Origin: Lysobacter panacisoli
GTDB taxonomy: Bacteria; Pseudomonadota; Gammaproteobacteria; Xanthomonadales; Xanthomonadaceae
Assembly: GCF_009765165.1 (NCBI RefSeq)
Contig: NZ_VLNU01000001.1
Coordinates: forward strand, 682,001-746,000
Length of the DNA stretch: 64,000 nucleotides
Reading direction: 5' to 3'
Under the pieces are notes generated by a model. The model saw only the letters and a list, made by a program, of their open reading frames with translations, had not been told where the DNA came from and searched no databases. How positions within the stretch are numbered: position 1 is the first letter of the stretch; each line of letters starts with the position of its first letter. This document shows, piece by piece, positions 54,782 through 63,255 of this stretch. Both the position numbers and the translations under genes were made by a program.

Positions 54782-54810
54782 ATGATAACGGGGCAGCGGG
54801 GCCCGCGCAA
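54782..54810 (-). promoter_or_regulatory. candidate rplM promoter
   Basis: On the minus strand TTGCGC (54810-54805), a 17-base spacer, and TATCAT (54787-54782; five of six to TATAAT). It would give a leader of about 100 bases, room for the autoregulatory leader seen in other ribosomal operons, though no such structure was recognised. Confidence 0.45.
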
Positions 54811-54829
54811 GTCGCTGGGACGCCGCTGC

Positions 54830-54835
54830 TAGAAT
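54830..54835 (+). promoter_or_regulatory. -10-like TAGAAT eight bases before ATG
   Basis: TAGAAT in gctagaatccgggtcc directly before the ATG at 54844. Transcription from it would start at about the ATG, giving a leaderless message. No Shine-Dalgarno is present in between. Confidence 0.4.
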
Positions 54836-54843
54836 CCGGGTCC

Positions 54844-56031
54844 ATGCCAGCCAGCACGCGTGAACCCGGACCGACCGACCCGCTGGTGGCCTTGGCCGAT
54901 CGCTGCGTGCAGTGCGGCCTGTGCCTGCCGGCTTGCCCGACCTACGGGCTGGAGCGCAACGAGGCCGAATCGCCCCGCGGCCGCATCGCCCTGGCCCGCG
55001 CCTGGGCGCTGGAGACCCTGGACCCCACCGCCACCGGCGACGCCCACCTCGACCATTGCCTGGGCTGCCGCAGCTGCGAGGCGGTCTGCCCGGCGGGCGT
55101 GAAGTATGGCGCCTTGCTGGCCGCGGCACGCGAGCGCCAGCGCAAACGCCGCCCCGCCGGCTGGCGCACACGGCTCCTCGAAGGGCTGGTCACCCGGCCG
55201 GCGCTGCTCGCAGCCGCGCTGGGCCTGTATCGAACGCTCCATGCCGCCTTGCCCTCGCGCTGGAGGCCGGTGCCGCGTCCGCCGCGCGGTCCGGTTCGGC
55301 CCGCTGCGATTAACGAATCCAGCCGCGTGGCCCTTTTCACCGGCTGCGTCGCCAAGCCCTACGAAACAGGCGTACGCGATGCGGTCGTCCGCCTCTGCGG
55401 TGCGCTCGGCGTCGCGGTGGCGGAACCGAACGGTCAGGGATGCTGCGGCAGCCTCCACGCGCATGCCGGCAACAACGCTGACGCCGCGCGCCTCGCCGAA
55501 CGCAATCGCACGGCCTTCGCTCGTGCGGAAACCGTGCTGACGCTCGCCAGTGGTTGCCACGAATCGGTGTCGCAATCGCTTTCCAGCTCGACGCGCACGA
55601 TCGACGCCCTCGAATTCCTCGCTGAACGACTCGCCCAAGCCCCCGACACGCTACGCTGGCGCACGACCGATGAGACGATCGCGCTGCACCTGCCCTGCAC
55701 CCAGCGCAACGTGGTGCGATCGGTGCCCGCGATGCGCCGCCTGCTCGCAGCCGTACCGGGCCTGCGCGTGATCGAACTCGACAGCGGATTCGGCTGCTGC
55801 GGCGCGGCCGGCCTGCAGATGATCGAAGATCCGGAGCGTGCAGCGCAGTTCCGCGAACCGCTGCTGCGCTCGCTCGATGCCAGCGGCGCGACGCGTCTAC
55901 TCAGTGCGAACATCGGTTGCCGCCTCCACCTGGGCAACGGCACGACGATTCCCGTGCAGCACCCGCTGGAGTTCCTCGCCGGCTGCCTTGATCCCGAGTC
56001 TTCACCGCATCCCGGCGCGAGCGACGCGTAA
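54844..56031 (+). CDS. GlcF/LutA-type iron-sulfur oxidoreductase subunit
   Basis: 395 aa. Two 4Fe-4S ferredoxin motifs at the N-terminus ('CVQCGLCLPACP' and 'CLGCRSCEAVCP', about residues 22-90) and two CCG domains ('GQGCCGSLHAHAG' near 200 and 'GFGCCGAAGLQ' near 320). This matches glycolate oxidase subunit GlcF (about 405 aa) or heterodisulfide-reductase-like lactate subunits. No glcD/glcE-like partner is in the window, so the substrate is open. ATG 54844 is preferred; the earlier in-frame start at 54754 lies in the rplM promoter zone. Confidence 0.8.
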   Translation: MPASTREPGPTDPLVALADRCVQCGLCLPACPTYGLERNEAESPRGRIALARAWALETLDPTATGDAHLDHCLGCRSCEAVCPAGVKYGALLAAARERQRKRRPAGWRTRLLEGLVTRPALLAAALGLYRTLHAALPSRWRPVPRPPRGPVRPAAINESSRVALFTGCVAKPYETGVRDAVVRLCGALGVAVAEPNGQGCCGSLHAHAGNNADAARLAERNRTAFARAETVLTLASGCHESVSQSLSSSTRTIDALEFLAERLAQAPDTLRWRTTDETIALHLPCTQRNVVRSVPAMRRLLAAVPGLRVIELDSGFGCCGAAGLQMIEDPERAAQFREPLLRSLDASGATRLLSANIGCRLHLGNGTTIPVQHPLEFLAGCLDPESSPHPGASDA

Positions 56032-56034
56032 ACT
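56029..56034 (+). promoter_or_regulatory. -10-like TAAACT overlapping the preceding stop codon
   Basis: TAAACT includes the TAA stop of the GlcF-like gene and lies six bases before the coq7 ATG. If active it would produce a leaderless coq7 message independent of the upstream gene. Confidence 0.3.
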
Positions 56035-56040
56035 GGGCAC

Positions 56041-56685
56041 ATGAACGCCACCCGCGAACTCACCCCGCTGGACCGTTTCCTTGCCGATACGCAGCGCGCG
56101 CTCGACACGGTATTCGGCGCACCGACCGCGGAGCGCGACAACCCGTCGGACGGCGTGGCCCAGGTCGAACTCCACGACGACGAGCGCCGCCATTCCGCCG
56201 GGCTGATGCGCATCAACCACGTCGGCGAAGTCTGCGCGCAGGCCCTGTATTGCGGCCAGGCCGCGGTCGCGCGCGATCCCGCCACGCGCGCGCACCTGCT
56301 CGAAGCCGCGCAGGAAGAGACCGACCACCTCGCCTGGTGCGCGGACCGCCTGCGCGAACTCGACAGCCGCCCCAGCCTGCTCAACCCGGTCTGGTACGCC
56401 GGCAGTTTCGCCATCGGCGCGCTCGCCGGACTGCGCGGCGATGGCTGGAACCTCGGCTTCGTGGTCGAAACCGAACGCCAGGTCGAAGCGCACATCGACG
56501 AACACCTCGACTCGCTCCCCGCCGCCGACGCGCGCAGCCGGGCGATCCTCGAAGTGATGAAGACCGACGAAGCCCGCCACGCCGACCACGCCGAAGCGGC
56601 CGGCGCGCGCATCCTGCCGCCGCCGGTACCGTCGCTGATGGCGGCCGCGTCGACGCTGATGAAGGCGGTGGCGTACCGGATCTGA
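56041..56685 (+). CDS. coq7: 2-polyprenyl-3-methyl-6-methoxy-1,4-benzoquinone monooxygenase
   Basis: Di-iron hydroxylase of ubiquinone synthesis, the last ring hydroxylation. 214 aa. The iron ligands are in '[15 protein letters not shown]' (ExxH type with the preceding Glu), '[11 protein letters not shown]' and '[11 protein letters not shown]', '[11 protein letters not shown]'. Full-length match to the Coq7 group found in Xanthomonas and Pseudomonas in place of UbiF. Confidence 0.95.
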   Translation: MNATRELTPLDRFLADTQRALDTVFGAPTAERDNPSDGVAQVELHDDERRHSAGLMRINHVGEVCAQALYCGQAAVARDPATRAHLLEAAQEETDHLAWCADRLRELDSRPSLLNPVWYAGSFAIGALAGLRGDGWNLGFVVETERQVEAHIDEHLDSLPAADARSRAILEVMKTDEARHADHAEAAGARILPPPVPSLMAAASTLMKAVAYRI

Positions 56686-56703
56686 TCCGGATCGCCAGGC
56701 ACA

Positions 56704-56730
56704 AAAAAGGCCGGCAATGCCGGCCTTTTT
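56704..56730. terminator. bidirectional intrinsic terminator (coq7/speD)
   Basis: ggccggc / gccggcc with loop aat, flanked by five A and five T. Between convergent coq7 and speD. Confidence 0.9.
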
Positions 56731-56749
56731 CATGCCTGTCGGGGCTCGC

Positions 56750-57544
56750 TCAGTCGGCGAGATTGCGACCGTGGTAGAGCTCTTCGATCTCGCGGCGCAG
56801 GCGCGCTTCGATCTTCATGCGCTCCTTGAACGAGAGGTTCTTGGCCTTTTCCTCGAACAGGTAGGTGTCGAGGTCGAACTCCTTCAGGTGCATCTTCGTG
56901 TGGAAGATGTTTTCCTGGTAGACGTTCACGTCGAGCATCTCGTAGCGCGACTTGATGTTCTTCGCCAGGTAGTCCTGGATCGAATTGATCTTGTGGTCGA
57001 TGTAGTGCTTCTTGCCCTTGATGTCGCGGGTGAAACCGCGCACGCGGTAGTCCATCACCACGATGTCGGACTCGAAGCTCTCGATCAGGTAGTTCAACGC
57101 CTTCAGCGGCGAGATCACGCCGCAGGTGGCGACGTCGATGTCGGCACGGAAGGTCGCGATGCCGCTGTCCGGATGGGTTTCCGGATAGGTGTGCACCGTG
57201 ATGTGCGACTTGTCCATGTGCGCGACCACGGCGTCGGAGATGATCTCCTTACCGGCGGCCTTCTTGTCGATCACCGGTTCCTCGGAGATGAGGATGGTCA
57301 CCGACGCGCCCTGCGGGTCGTAGTCCTGGCGGGCGATGTTCAGGATGTTCGCGCCGATGATCTCGGCCACGTCCGTCAGGATCTGGGTCAGTCTGTCGGC
57401 GTTGTACGCCTCGTCGATGTACTCGATGTAACGACGACGCTCGTCCTCGGACGCCGCGAAGCAGACGTCGTAGATATTGAACGAGAGGGCCTTGGTGAGG
57501 TTGTTGAATCCTTGCAACCTCAGGCGAGGCAACGGCTTGACCAC
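56750..57544 (-). CDS. speD: S-adenosylmethionine decarboxylase proenzyme (SpeD)
   Basis: Pyruvoyl enzyme supplying decarboxylated SAM for spermidine. 264 aa, the length of E. coli SpeD, when started at GTG 57544 ('[20 protein letters not shown]'). The self-cleavage site is visible as '[15 protein letters not shown]' (Lys112-Ser113; Ser becomes the pyruvoyl group). It is divergent from clp. No spermidine synthase is in the window. Confidence 0.95.
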   Translation of the reverse strand: MVKPLPRLRLQGFNNLTKALSFNIYDVCFAASEDERRRYIEYIDEAYNADRLTQILTDVAEIIGANILNIARQDYDPQGASVTILISEEPVIDKKAAGKEIISDAVVAHMDKSHITVHTYPETHPDSGIATFRADIDVATCGVISPLKALNYLIESFESDIVVMDYRVRGFTRDIKGKKHYIDHKINSIQDYLAKNIKSRYEMLDVNVYQENIFHTKMHLKEFDLDTYLFEEKAKNLSFKERMKIEARLRREIEELYHGRNLAD

Positions 57545-57760
57545 GGCAGTAGGTATCCCGGTAGGGCGGCGAGGGCCGGAATTATGAGGCACAAAGCCCT
57601 GCGGGGGAACGCAAGGCCCGACCAGGGCCTCTGCCCGGCCGGAGCTGAACCGGAAGCATCGTCACAGGTTAGAGTTCACGGCGTGTGACGCAGTGGGGCG
57701 GATATTTGCCCAACGCGTTACTTCGGCCTAAGCTCGCCCAATCACACAACTTTCACGCCC
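57545..57760. promoter_or_regulatory. divergent speD/clp regulatory region
   Basis: 216 bases without a gene. Half-sites TCACA (57663-57667), TGTGA (57684-57688) and TCACA (57743-57747) resemble Crp/Clp half-sites, but none is paired at the TGTGA-N6-TCACA spacing. No clear promoter was assigned. Confidence 0.3.
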
Positions 57761-58447
57761 ATGTCCGCCAATCCGGTTGCCTCCTCGCCCGTCCGCCGTA
57801 CCAACAGCCCGCTGCTGCCGGACGGTGCCACCATCGAGCGCTTCCTGGCGCACTGCCACCGTCGCCGCTATCCATCGCGGACCGACGTGTTCCGCCCGGG
57901 CGACCCGGCCAGCACGCTGTACTACATCGTCTCCGGCTCGGTCAGCATCATCACCGAGGAAGAAGACGGCCGTGAGCTGGTGCTGGGCTACTTCGGCCCC
58001 GGCGAGTTCGTGGGCGAGCTGGGCCTGTTCATCGCCAGCGACCAGCGCGAAGTCATCCTGCGCACGCGCAGCACCTGCGAGCTGGCCGAGATCGGCCACG
58101 AGCGCCTCTACGACCTGCTGCTGACGCGCCTGTCGCTCGACGCGCCCAAGCTGCTGTACGCCATCGGCGCGCAGATCTCGCGGCGCCTGCTCGACACCAG
58201 TAGGAAAGCCGGCCGCCTGGCATTCCTCGACGTGACCGACCGCATCGTCCGCGCCCTGCACGACCTGGCCAAGGAGCCGGAGGCCATGAGCCATCCGCAG
58301 GGCACCCAGATCCGCGTGTCGCGCCAGGAGCTCTCGCGCCTGGTCGGCTGCTCGCGCGAAATGGCCGGTCGCGTACTCAAGAAGCTGCAGGCCGACGGCA
58401 AGCTGCACGCCCGCGGCAAGACCGTCGTCCTGTACGGCACGCGCTGA
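57761..58447 (+). CDS. clp: Crp/Clp family transcriptional regulator
   Basis: 228 aa. The N-terminal cyclic-nucleotide-type fold has 'SGSVSIITEEEDGRELVLGYFGPGEFVGELGLF' features; the C-terminal winged helix has 'VSRQELSRLVGCSREMAGRVLKKLQ'. Clp of Xanthomonas and Lysobacter is a global regulator of extracellular enzymes, polysaccharide and antibiotics, released from DNA by c-di-GMP. Glu97 here appears to align with Glu99 of Xanthomonas Clp, important for c-di-GMP sensing (alignment by eye). Stand-alone, upstream of a GNAT gene. Confidence 0.93.
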   Translation: MSANPVASSPVRRTNSPLLPDGATIERFLAHCHRRRYPSRTDVFRPGDPASTLYYIVSGSVSIITEEEDGRELVLGYFGPGEFVGELGLFIASDQREVILRTRSTCELAEIGHERLYDLLLTRLSLDAPKLLYAIGAQISRRLLDTSRKAGRLAFLDVTDRIVRALHDLAKEPEAMSHPQGTQIRVSRQELSRLVGCSREMAGRVLKKLQADGKLHARGKTVVLYGTR

Positions 58448-58454
58448 ACCCCGC

Positions 58455-58916
58455 ATGGGGCGCGTCGCGGGCACCGGCGAGGCGGCCGCGCGCATCCGGG
58501 CGGCGGAGCTGGGCGACGCAAGCGACGTCGCCTTCCTGCTCGGCGAGCTGGGCTATCCCTGCACCCGCGACGAGGCCGCCGAGCGCATCGCGGTCGTCCG
58601 CCACGATCCACGCCAGCACCTGCTGCTCGCGGAAGTCGAAGGCGACGCCTGCGGACTGGTCTCGCTCTACACCCTCTATTCGGTGGTCCACGGCTGCGAG
58701 CTGGCGCGCATCACCGGCCTGGTCGTGCTGCCGGACAGCCAGGGCCACGGCATCGGCCGGCGCCTGCTGAAGGAAGTCGAATCGATCTCGCGCCGCAGCG
58801 GCGTGCGCCGCATCGAGATCACCAGCAATTCCAGCCGCACCGGCGCGCAGGCGTTCTACCGCCGCTGCGGCTACCTCGACGACGCGATGCGCTTCATCAA
58901 GGCGCTAGGCGACTGA
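58455..58916 (+). CDS. GNAT family N-acetyltransferase
   Basis: 153 aa. Motif A is 'ITGLVVLPDSQGHGIGRRLLKEVE' (QxxGxG, about 94-117), and motif B is 'SNSSRTGAQAFYRRCGY' near the C-terminus, a single GNAT domain. The acceptor is unknown. It lies eight bases after clp and may be co-transcribed with it. Confidence 0.82.
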   Translation: MGRVAGTGEAAARIRAAELGDASDVAFLLGELGYPCTRDEAAERIAVVRHDPRQHLLLAEVEGDACGLVSLYTLYSVVHGCELARITGLVVLPDSQGHGIGRRLLKEVESISRRSGVRRIEITSNSSRTGAQAFYRRCGYLDDAMRFIKALGD

Positions 58917-58939
58917 CACCACCGACGACGGATCGTTCC

Positions 58940-59311
58940 ATGCAGTGTCCCAAGTGCAGTTCTCCGATGGAAACGATCGGCATCCTGTCCTCGCGCTCGC
59001 AGCGCTGCACGCAGTGCGGCGGCCTGTGGCTGACGATGGGCGAGAACCGGCTGCTCAAGGCCGAGGCGGAGCGCGTCGATACTGGCGATGCCGCCGTGGG
59101 CGAGCACTACAACCACGTCGACCGGATCAAGTGCCCGGTCTGTGCCGACCGCCAGCTGGTGCGCATGGTCGACGCGCACCAGCCGCACATCTGGTTCGAG
59201 AGCTGCAGCAACTGCTTCGGCCGCTTCTACGACGCCGGCGAATTCCGCGACTACGCCGAGCACACGCTGCTGGACTTCATCCGCGATCTCGACGCGCCCG
59301 AGCGCGTCTGA
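58940..59311 (+). CDS. TFIIB-type zinc-ribbon protein
   Basis: 123 aa. Four CxxC pairs: 'CPKC', 'CTQCGGLWL', 'CPVC' and 'CSNCFGRFYDAGEF'. Each half resembles the zf-TFIIB domain (C-x2-C ... C-x2-C-G-G-x-W/F). Two zinc sites are predicted; the second half keeps the G-x-[FW] turn with a Phe. Function unknown; probably cytoplasmic. It follows the GNAT gene by 23 bases. Confidence 0.8.
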   Translation: MQCPKCSSPMETIGILSSRSQRCTQCGGLWLTMGENRLLKAEAERVDTGDAAVGEHYNHVDRIKCPVCADRQLVRMVDAHQPHIWFESCSNCFGRFYDAGEFRDYAEHTLLDFIRDLDAPERV

Positions 59312-59326
59312 CCGCACACGACGGCG

Positions 59327-60112
59327 TTATCGCACCGGGTCGCCGCCGCGGTCCTTGCAGCCCCAGTTGAGGATCGGCGTCCCCGGCGGCAGCACGCGCC
59401 GGAACATCGCCACGCGCCGGCGTTTCGGGTTCACGACCACCGGCCTGCGCGCCGCCTTGAGCAGCGGCAGGTCGGCGCTGGAATCGGAGTACGCCACCGC
59501 GACCTGGTCGTAACCGGCGTCCCAGATCATCCGCATCTTGTTCTCGTGGTGGCAGTGCTCGACGGTGATCATGCCGCCGAGGAACGGGCCGCTGATGCTG
59601 CCGATCACCGGCAGGTCCTCATGGGCCACGAAATCCAGGATCGCGCGTGCCAGCTCCGGCGAAGCGCCGGTGGCGATGATCACGCGATCGCCCGCATCGC
59701 GATGCTTCTGCAGCACCTTCAGTGCGACCGGCAGCAACCGCGCGCGGATTTCCTTCGCGTGCGTGGTCACGTAATGGTCGATCAGCCGGTCCATGTCGCG
59801 TCGGCGATGCGTGCCGATGGTGGCGATCCACAGGTAGACCGAGATCGCGCGGCGGCGCGTCGGCAACCACGCGATCATCGGCAACAGCAGCGGCGAAACC
59901 AGCAAGGCAGCGACGACGCGCGCCCAGTCGCGGCGGATCAGCCACAGGACGAGATGGCTGCCGGAGTCGCCGTCGTAGAGCGTGTGGTCGAAATCGAACA
60001 CCACCAGCGGAGCATAGGGACGCTCGTTCTTGCCTTCGCCGATCGGCGCAACCGCCGCCGCGCCGGGCAGGTGCTCGATGTTCGCGTTGGTCGGCGTTGG
60101 GTTCGCGCTCAT
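59327..60112 (-). CDS. HAD-IB family phosphatase
   Basis: 261 aa. Motif I is '[15 protein letters not shown]' (about 37-51), motif II '[13 protein letters not shown]', motif IV '[15 protein letters not shown]'. Hydrophobic helices lie in the cap region (about 55-95), as in phosphatases acting on lipid head groups such as PgpC-like enzymes. ATG 60112 overlaps the trpC stop (ATGA). Attachment to the trp operon may be only transcriptional. Substrate not determined. Confidence 0.75.
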   Translation of the reverse strand: MSANPTPTNANIEHLPGAAAVAPIGEGKNERPYAPLVVFDFDHTLYDGDSGSHLVLWLIRRDWARVVAALLVSPLLLPMIAWLPTRRRAISVYLWIATIGTHRRRDMDRLIDHYVTTHAKEIRARLLPVALKVLQKHRDAGDRVIIATGASPELARAILDFVAHEDLPVIGSISGPFLGGMITVEHCHHENKMRMIWDAGYDQVAVAYSDSSADLPLLKAARRPVVVNPKRRRVAMFRRVLPPGTPILNWGCKDRGGDPVR

Positions 60113-60900
60113 GCCGCGAACAGCCGCTGCAACGCGGCGCCCGGCTCGTTCTCGCGCATGAACGACTCACCGACCAGGAAGGTCTGCACGCCGGCCTCGC
60201 GCATGCGCGCGACGTCGGCCTGGGTGGCGATGCCGCTCTCGGTGACCAGCGTGCGGTCGCGCGGCACCGCGTCGCGCAGCGACAGCGTGGTGTCCAGCGA
60301 GACTTCGAACGTGCGCAGGTTGCGGTTGTTCACCCCGATCAGCTCGCAATCGGTCTGCAGCGCGCGCTCGAGCTCGTCGATGTCGTGCACTTCCACCAGC
60401 ACGTCCATGCCCAGCTCCATCGCGAGGTTGGCCATCTCGACCATCGGTCCGTCTTCGAGCGCGGCCACGATCAGCAGGATCGCGTCGGCGCCGATCACGC
60501 GCGCTTCGTACACTTGGTACGGATCGATGGTGAAATCCTTGCGCAGCACCGGCAGCGCGCAGGCGCCGCGCGCCTCGCCCAGGTACAGGTTGCTGCCCTG
60601 GAAGAAGTCCACGTCGGTCAGCACCGACAGGCAGGCGGCGCCGCCTTCCTCGTAGCTGCGCGCGATCTGCGCCGGATTGAAGTCCTTGCGGATCAGACCC
60701 TTCGACGGGCTGGCCTTCTTCACTTCGGCGATGACGGCTGCGTCGCCGGCCGCGTGCTTGCGCTTGATCGCATCGACGAAACCGCGCGTGGGCGGCTGCT
60801 GCAGCGCGCGCACGCGCAGGTCCGCGAGCGGACGCACGCGGCTGCGCTGTTCGATCTCCTCGGCCTTGCGCGCGAGGATGGTGTTGAGGATGTCGCTCAT
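60109..60900 (-). CDS. trpC: indole-3-glycerol-phosphate synthase
   Basis: 263 aa TIM-barrel enzyme of tryptophan synthesis, not fused to TrpF. '[19 protein letters not shown]', '[17 protein letters not shown]', '[14 protein letters not shown]' and 'LVTESGIA' are the catalytic strands. It follows the monooxygenase-like gene by four bases within trpG-trpD-x-trpC. Confidence 0.96.
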   Translation of the reverse strand: MSDILNTILARKAEEIEQRSRVRPLADLRVRALQQPPTRGFVDAIKRKHAAGDAAVIAEVKKASPSKGLIRKDFNPAQIARSYEEGGAACLSVLTDVDFFQGSNLYLGEARGACALPVLRKDFTIDPYQVYEARVIGADAILLIVAALEDGPMVEMANLAMELGMDVLVEVHDIDELERALQTDCELIGVNNRNLRTFEVSLDTTLSLRDAVPRDRTLVTESGIATQADVARMREAGVQTFLVGESFMRENEPGAALQRLFAA

Positions 60901-60904
60901 TGCG

Positions 60905-61270
60905 TCAGTTTGGGGGATTTGCAGGTGCAGGCGTAGTGGCAGGTTTCGCGTATGCGCGTTCGACTTTCGCCACGCGCAGTTCGTAGTGTTCGTACCAGTG
61001 CACGCGGCCGTGGGCGCGCGTAGCCGCGTGCTCGGCGTGCTGGCGCCAGGCGGCGATGGCCTCCTCGCTTTCCCAGTACGACACGGTGATACCGAATCCG
61101 TCCGCGCCACGCGTCGATTCCACGCCGAGGTAACCGGGCTGCTGCGCGGCCAGTTCGACCATGCGCTGCGCCGCTTCCGCGTAGCCGGCGTCGTCGTGGC
61201 CGTTGCGGCGCGAGGAGAAGATCACCGCGTAGTACGGCGGTTTCGGCAGGCGGGCGAAGGACTCGTCCAT
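60905..61270 (-). CDS. antibiotic-biosynthesis-monooxygenase (ABM) domain protein
   Basis: 121 aa. '[10 protein letters not shown]', '[23 protein letters not shown]', '[28 protein letters not shown]' match the small ABM/HmoA-like ferredoxin-like fold, and the 'W...H..H' region is retained. A Pro/Ala-rich tail follows (about 105-121). It lies one base after trpD and four before trpC, so it is embedded in the trp operon. Function is unproved. Confidence 0.78.
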   Translation of the reverse strand: MDESFARLPKPPYYAVIFSSRRNGHDDAGYAEAAQRMVELAAQQPGYLGVESTRGADGFGITVSYWESEEAIAAWRQHAEHAATRAHGRVHWYEHYELRVAKVERAYAKPATTPAPANPPN

Positions 61271-61271
61271 C

Positions 61272-62318
61272 TCAGGCCCCCACCGGTGCGCCGGCGAGTT
61301 CGCGCGTGACGGCGACGAACTCCTCCAGCTTCGCCTTCGCCGCGCCCGACGCCAGCGCCGCACGCGCGCGGTCGATGCCATCGGCGATGCTGTCGGCGAC
61401 GCCGGCGGCGTAGATCGCCGCGCCGGCATTGAGCGCGACGATCTCGCGCGGCAGGCCATTCTCGTTGTTCAGTGCCTGCATCAGCAGGACTTTCGATTCG
61501 GCGGCGTCGTTGACGCGCAGGTTGCGGCTGGCGGCCATCGCGATGCCGAAGTCTTCCGGATGCACCTCGTACTCGCGCACCACGCCATCGCGCAGTTCAC
61601 CGACCAGGCTGCCGGCACCGAGCGACAGCTCGTCCATGCCGTCGCGCCCCCATACCACCAGCGCGCGTTTCGCACCGAGTTCCTGCAGCACGCGCACCTG
61701 GATGCCGACGAGGTCGGGATGGAACACGCCCATCAGGATGCTCGGCGCACCGGCCGGATTGGTCAGCGGACCGAGGATGTTGAAGATCGTGCGCACGCCC
61801 ATCTCGCGACGCACCGGCGCGACCACCTTCATCGCCGGATGGTGCACGGGCGCGAACATGAAGCCGATGCCGCAACGTTCGATCGACTGCGCGACCTGCC
61901 CCGGTTGCAGCTCGATCGCCGCGCCGAGGGCTTCCAGTACGTCGGCGCTGCCGGACTTGGACGACACGCTGCGGTTGCCGTGCTTTGCGACCTTCGCGCC
62001 AGCCGCGGCCACCACGAACATGCTCGCGGTGGAGATGTTGAACGTGTGCGCGCCGTCGCCACCGGTGCCGACGATGTCGACCAGATGATCGCGATCGGCG
62101 ACCTCCACCGGACGCGCGAACTCGCGCAGCACCGTCGCCGCGCCGGCGATCTCGCCGACCGTTTCCTTCTTCACGCGCAGGCCGGTGAGGATCGCGGACG
62201 TCATGGTCGGCGTGACTTCGCCGCGCATGATCATGCGCATCAGATCCACCATCTCGTCGTGGAAGATCTCGCGATGCTCGATGGTGCGCTGCAGGGCTTC
62301 TTGCGGAGTGATGGGCAT
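61272..62318 (-). CDS. trpD: anthranilate phosphoribosyltransferase
   Basis: 348 aa. The PRPP-binding '[25 protein letters not shown]' (about 85-108) and '[21 protein letters not shown]' (about 114-134) are diagnostic, with the Mg site 'GRDGMDELS'. Second enzyme of tryptophan synthesis; 39 bases after trpG. A stand-alone TrpD, not fused to TrpG. Confidence 0.96.
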   Translation of the reverse strand: MPITPQEALQRTIEHREIFHDEMVDLMRMIMRGEVTPTMTSAILTGLRVKKETVGEIAGAATVLREFARPVEVADRDHLVDIVGTGGDGAHTFNISTASMFVVAAAGAKVAKHGNRSVSSKSGSADVLEALGAAIELQPGQVAQSIERCGIGFMFAPVHHPAMKVVAPVRREMGVRTIFNILGPLTNPAGAPSILMGVFHPDLVGIQVRVLQELGAKRALVVWGRDGMDELSLGAGSLVGELRDGVVREYEVHPEDFGIAMAASRNLRVNDAAESKVLLMQALNNENGLPREIVALNAGAAIYAAGVADSIADGIDRARAALASGAAKAKLEEFVAVTRELAGAPVGA

Positions 62319-62357
62319 GGTCGTGGGGCCGGCGGGGCAGCCGCGTCGTTCTCTACT

Positions 62358-62948
62358 TTAGCGTTCGAGGAAGTTCTTCAGCAGCGCGTGGCCGTGCTCG
62401 GTGAGGATCGACTCGGGATGGAACTGCACGCCCTCGACCGGGTGCTCACGGTGGCGCAGACCCATGATCTCGTCGAACTCGGAGCCGCCGGCGCCGTCGT
62501 CGACCTCGGTCCAAGCCGTGATTTCCAGGCTCTCGGGCAGGGTATCGCGGGCGACGACCAGCGAGTGGTAGCGCGTGGCCTCGTAGTTGTCCGGCAGCCC
62601 GGCGAACACGCCCCTGCCCTCGTGGCGGATGCGCGAGGTCTTGCCGTGCATGATCCGCTTGGCGCGCACGACGTCGCCGCCATAGGCCTGGCCCAGGCTC
62701 TGGTGGCCCAGGCACACGCCGAACACCGGGATGCGCGGGCCGAGCTGGCGGATCACCTCGACCGACACGCCCGCTTCGTTGGGCGTGCACGGTCCCGGCG
62801 ATACCACGATGCGCTCGGGCGCCAACGCCTCGATCTGCGCGACCGACAGTTCATCGTTGCGGACCACCTTCACCTCCGCCCCGAGCGCCTGCAGGTACTG
62901 CACGAGGTTGTAGGTGAAGCTGTCGTAGTTGTCGATCATCAACAGCAT
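62358..62948 (-). CDS. trpG: anthranilate synthase component II (glutamine amidotransferase)
   Basis: 196 aa class I glutamine amidotransferase. It opens '[19 protein letters not shown]'; the catalytic Cys is in '[16 protein letters not shown]' (about 79) and His-Glu in '[15 protein letters not shown]'. It may serve both anthranilate and aminodeoxychorismate synthesis, since no pabA is seen. trpE is not in the window. Confidence 0.94.
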   Translation of the reverse strand: MLLMIDNYDSFTYNLVQYLQALGAEVKVVRNDELSVAQIEALAPERIVVSPGPCTPNEAGVSVEVIRQLGPRIPVFGVCLGHQSLGQAYGGDVVRAKRIMHGKTSRIRHEGRGVFAGLPDNYEATRYHSLVVARDTLPESLEITAWTEVDDGAGGSEFDEIMGLRHREHPVEGVQFHPESILTEHGHALLKNFLER

Positions 62949-63255
62949 CGGCGGGGACTCGCAGGAAGAAGGGCCCGGACGGCGCGCGCGGGCAAGCCGC
63001 CATTATCCCGCGCGACCGGGGGTCGTTGCGTGGTGGGCGTGGATCGGGGGCGCGGGGCCGCGGATACGGCCGGGGATGGATCAGTGCGGGAAGCGGAGGT
63101 CACAGCGCGGTTCCTGTGGCGACGACGGGACGAGGCGGACGGAAGCCAGAGGCCACCATCGCCAACCCCGGTCGGCGGCAAGGAACTGCGGGAAGGGACG
63201 CACGATCATGGCCCGTACTGTAGCGGCTCCGCGCGCATGGCGCGAGCCGCGCGGC
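62949..63255. other. spacer upstream of trpG, no gene seen
   Basis: 307 bases between the sensor kinase stop and trpG on the same strand. Only short G+C-rich open frames without codon-like pattern are present. It should contain the trpGDC promoter; no leader peptide with tandem Trp codons and no clear attenuator were found. Confidence 0.4.

Noticed and set aside
57650..57760. Crp/Clp operator (TGTGA-N6-TCACA) upstream of clp
   Set aside because: Half-sites exist but none pair at the correct spacing; autoregulation is therefore not supported from sequence.
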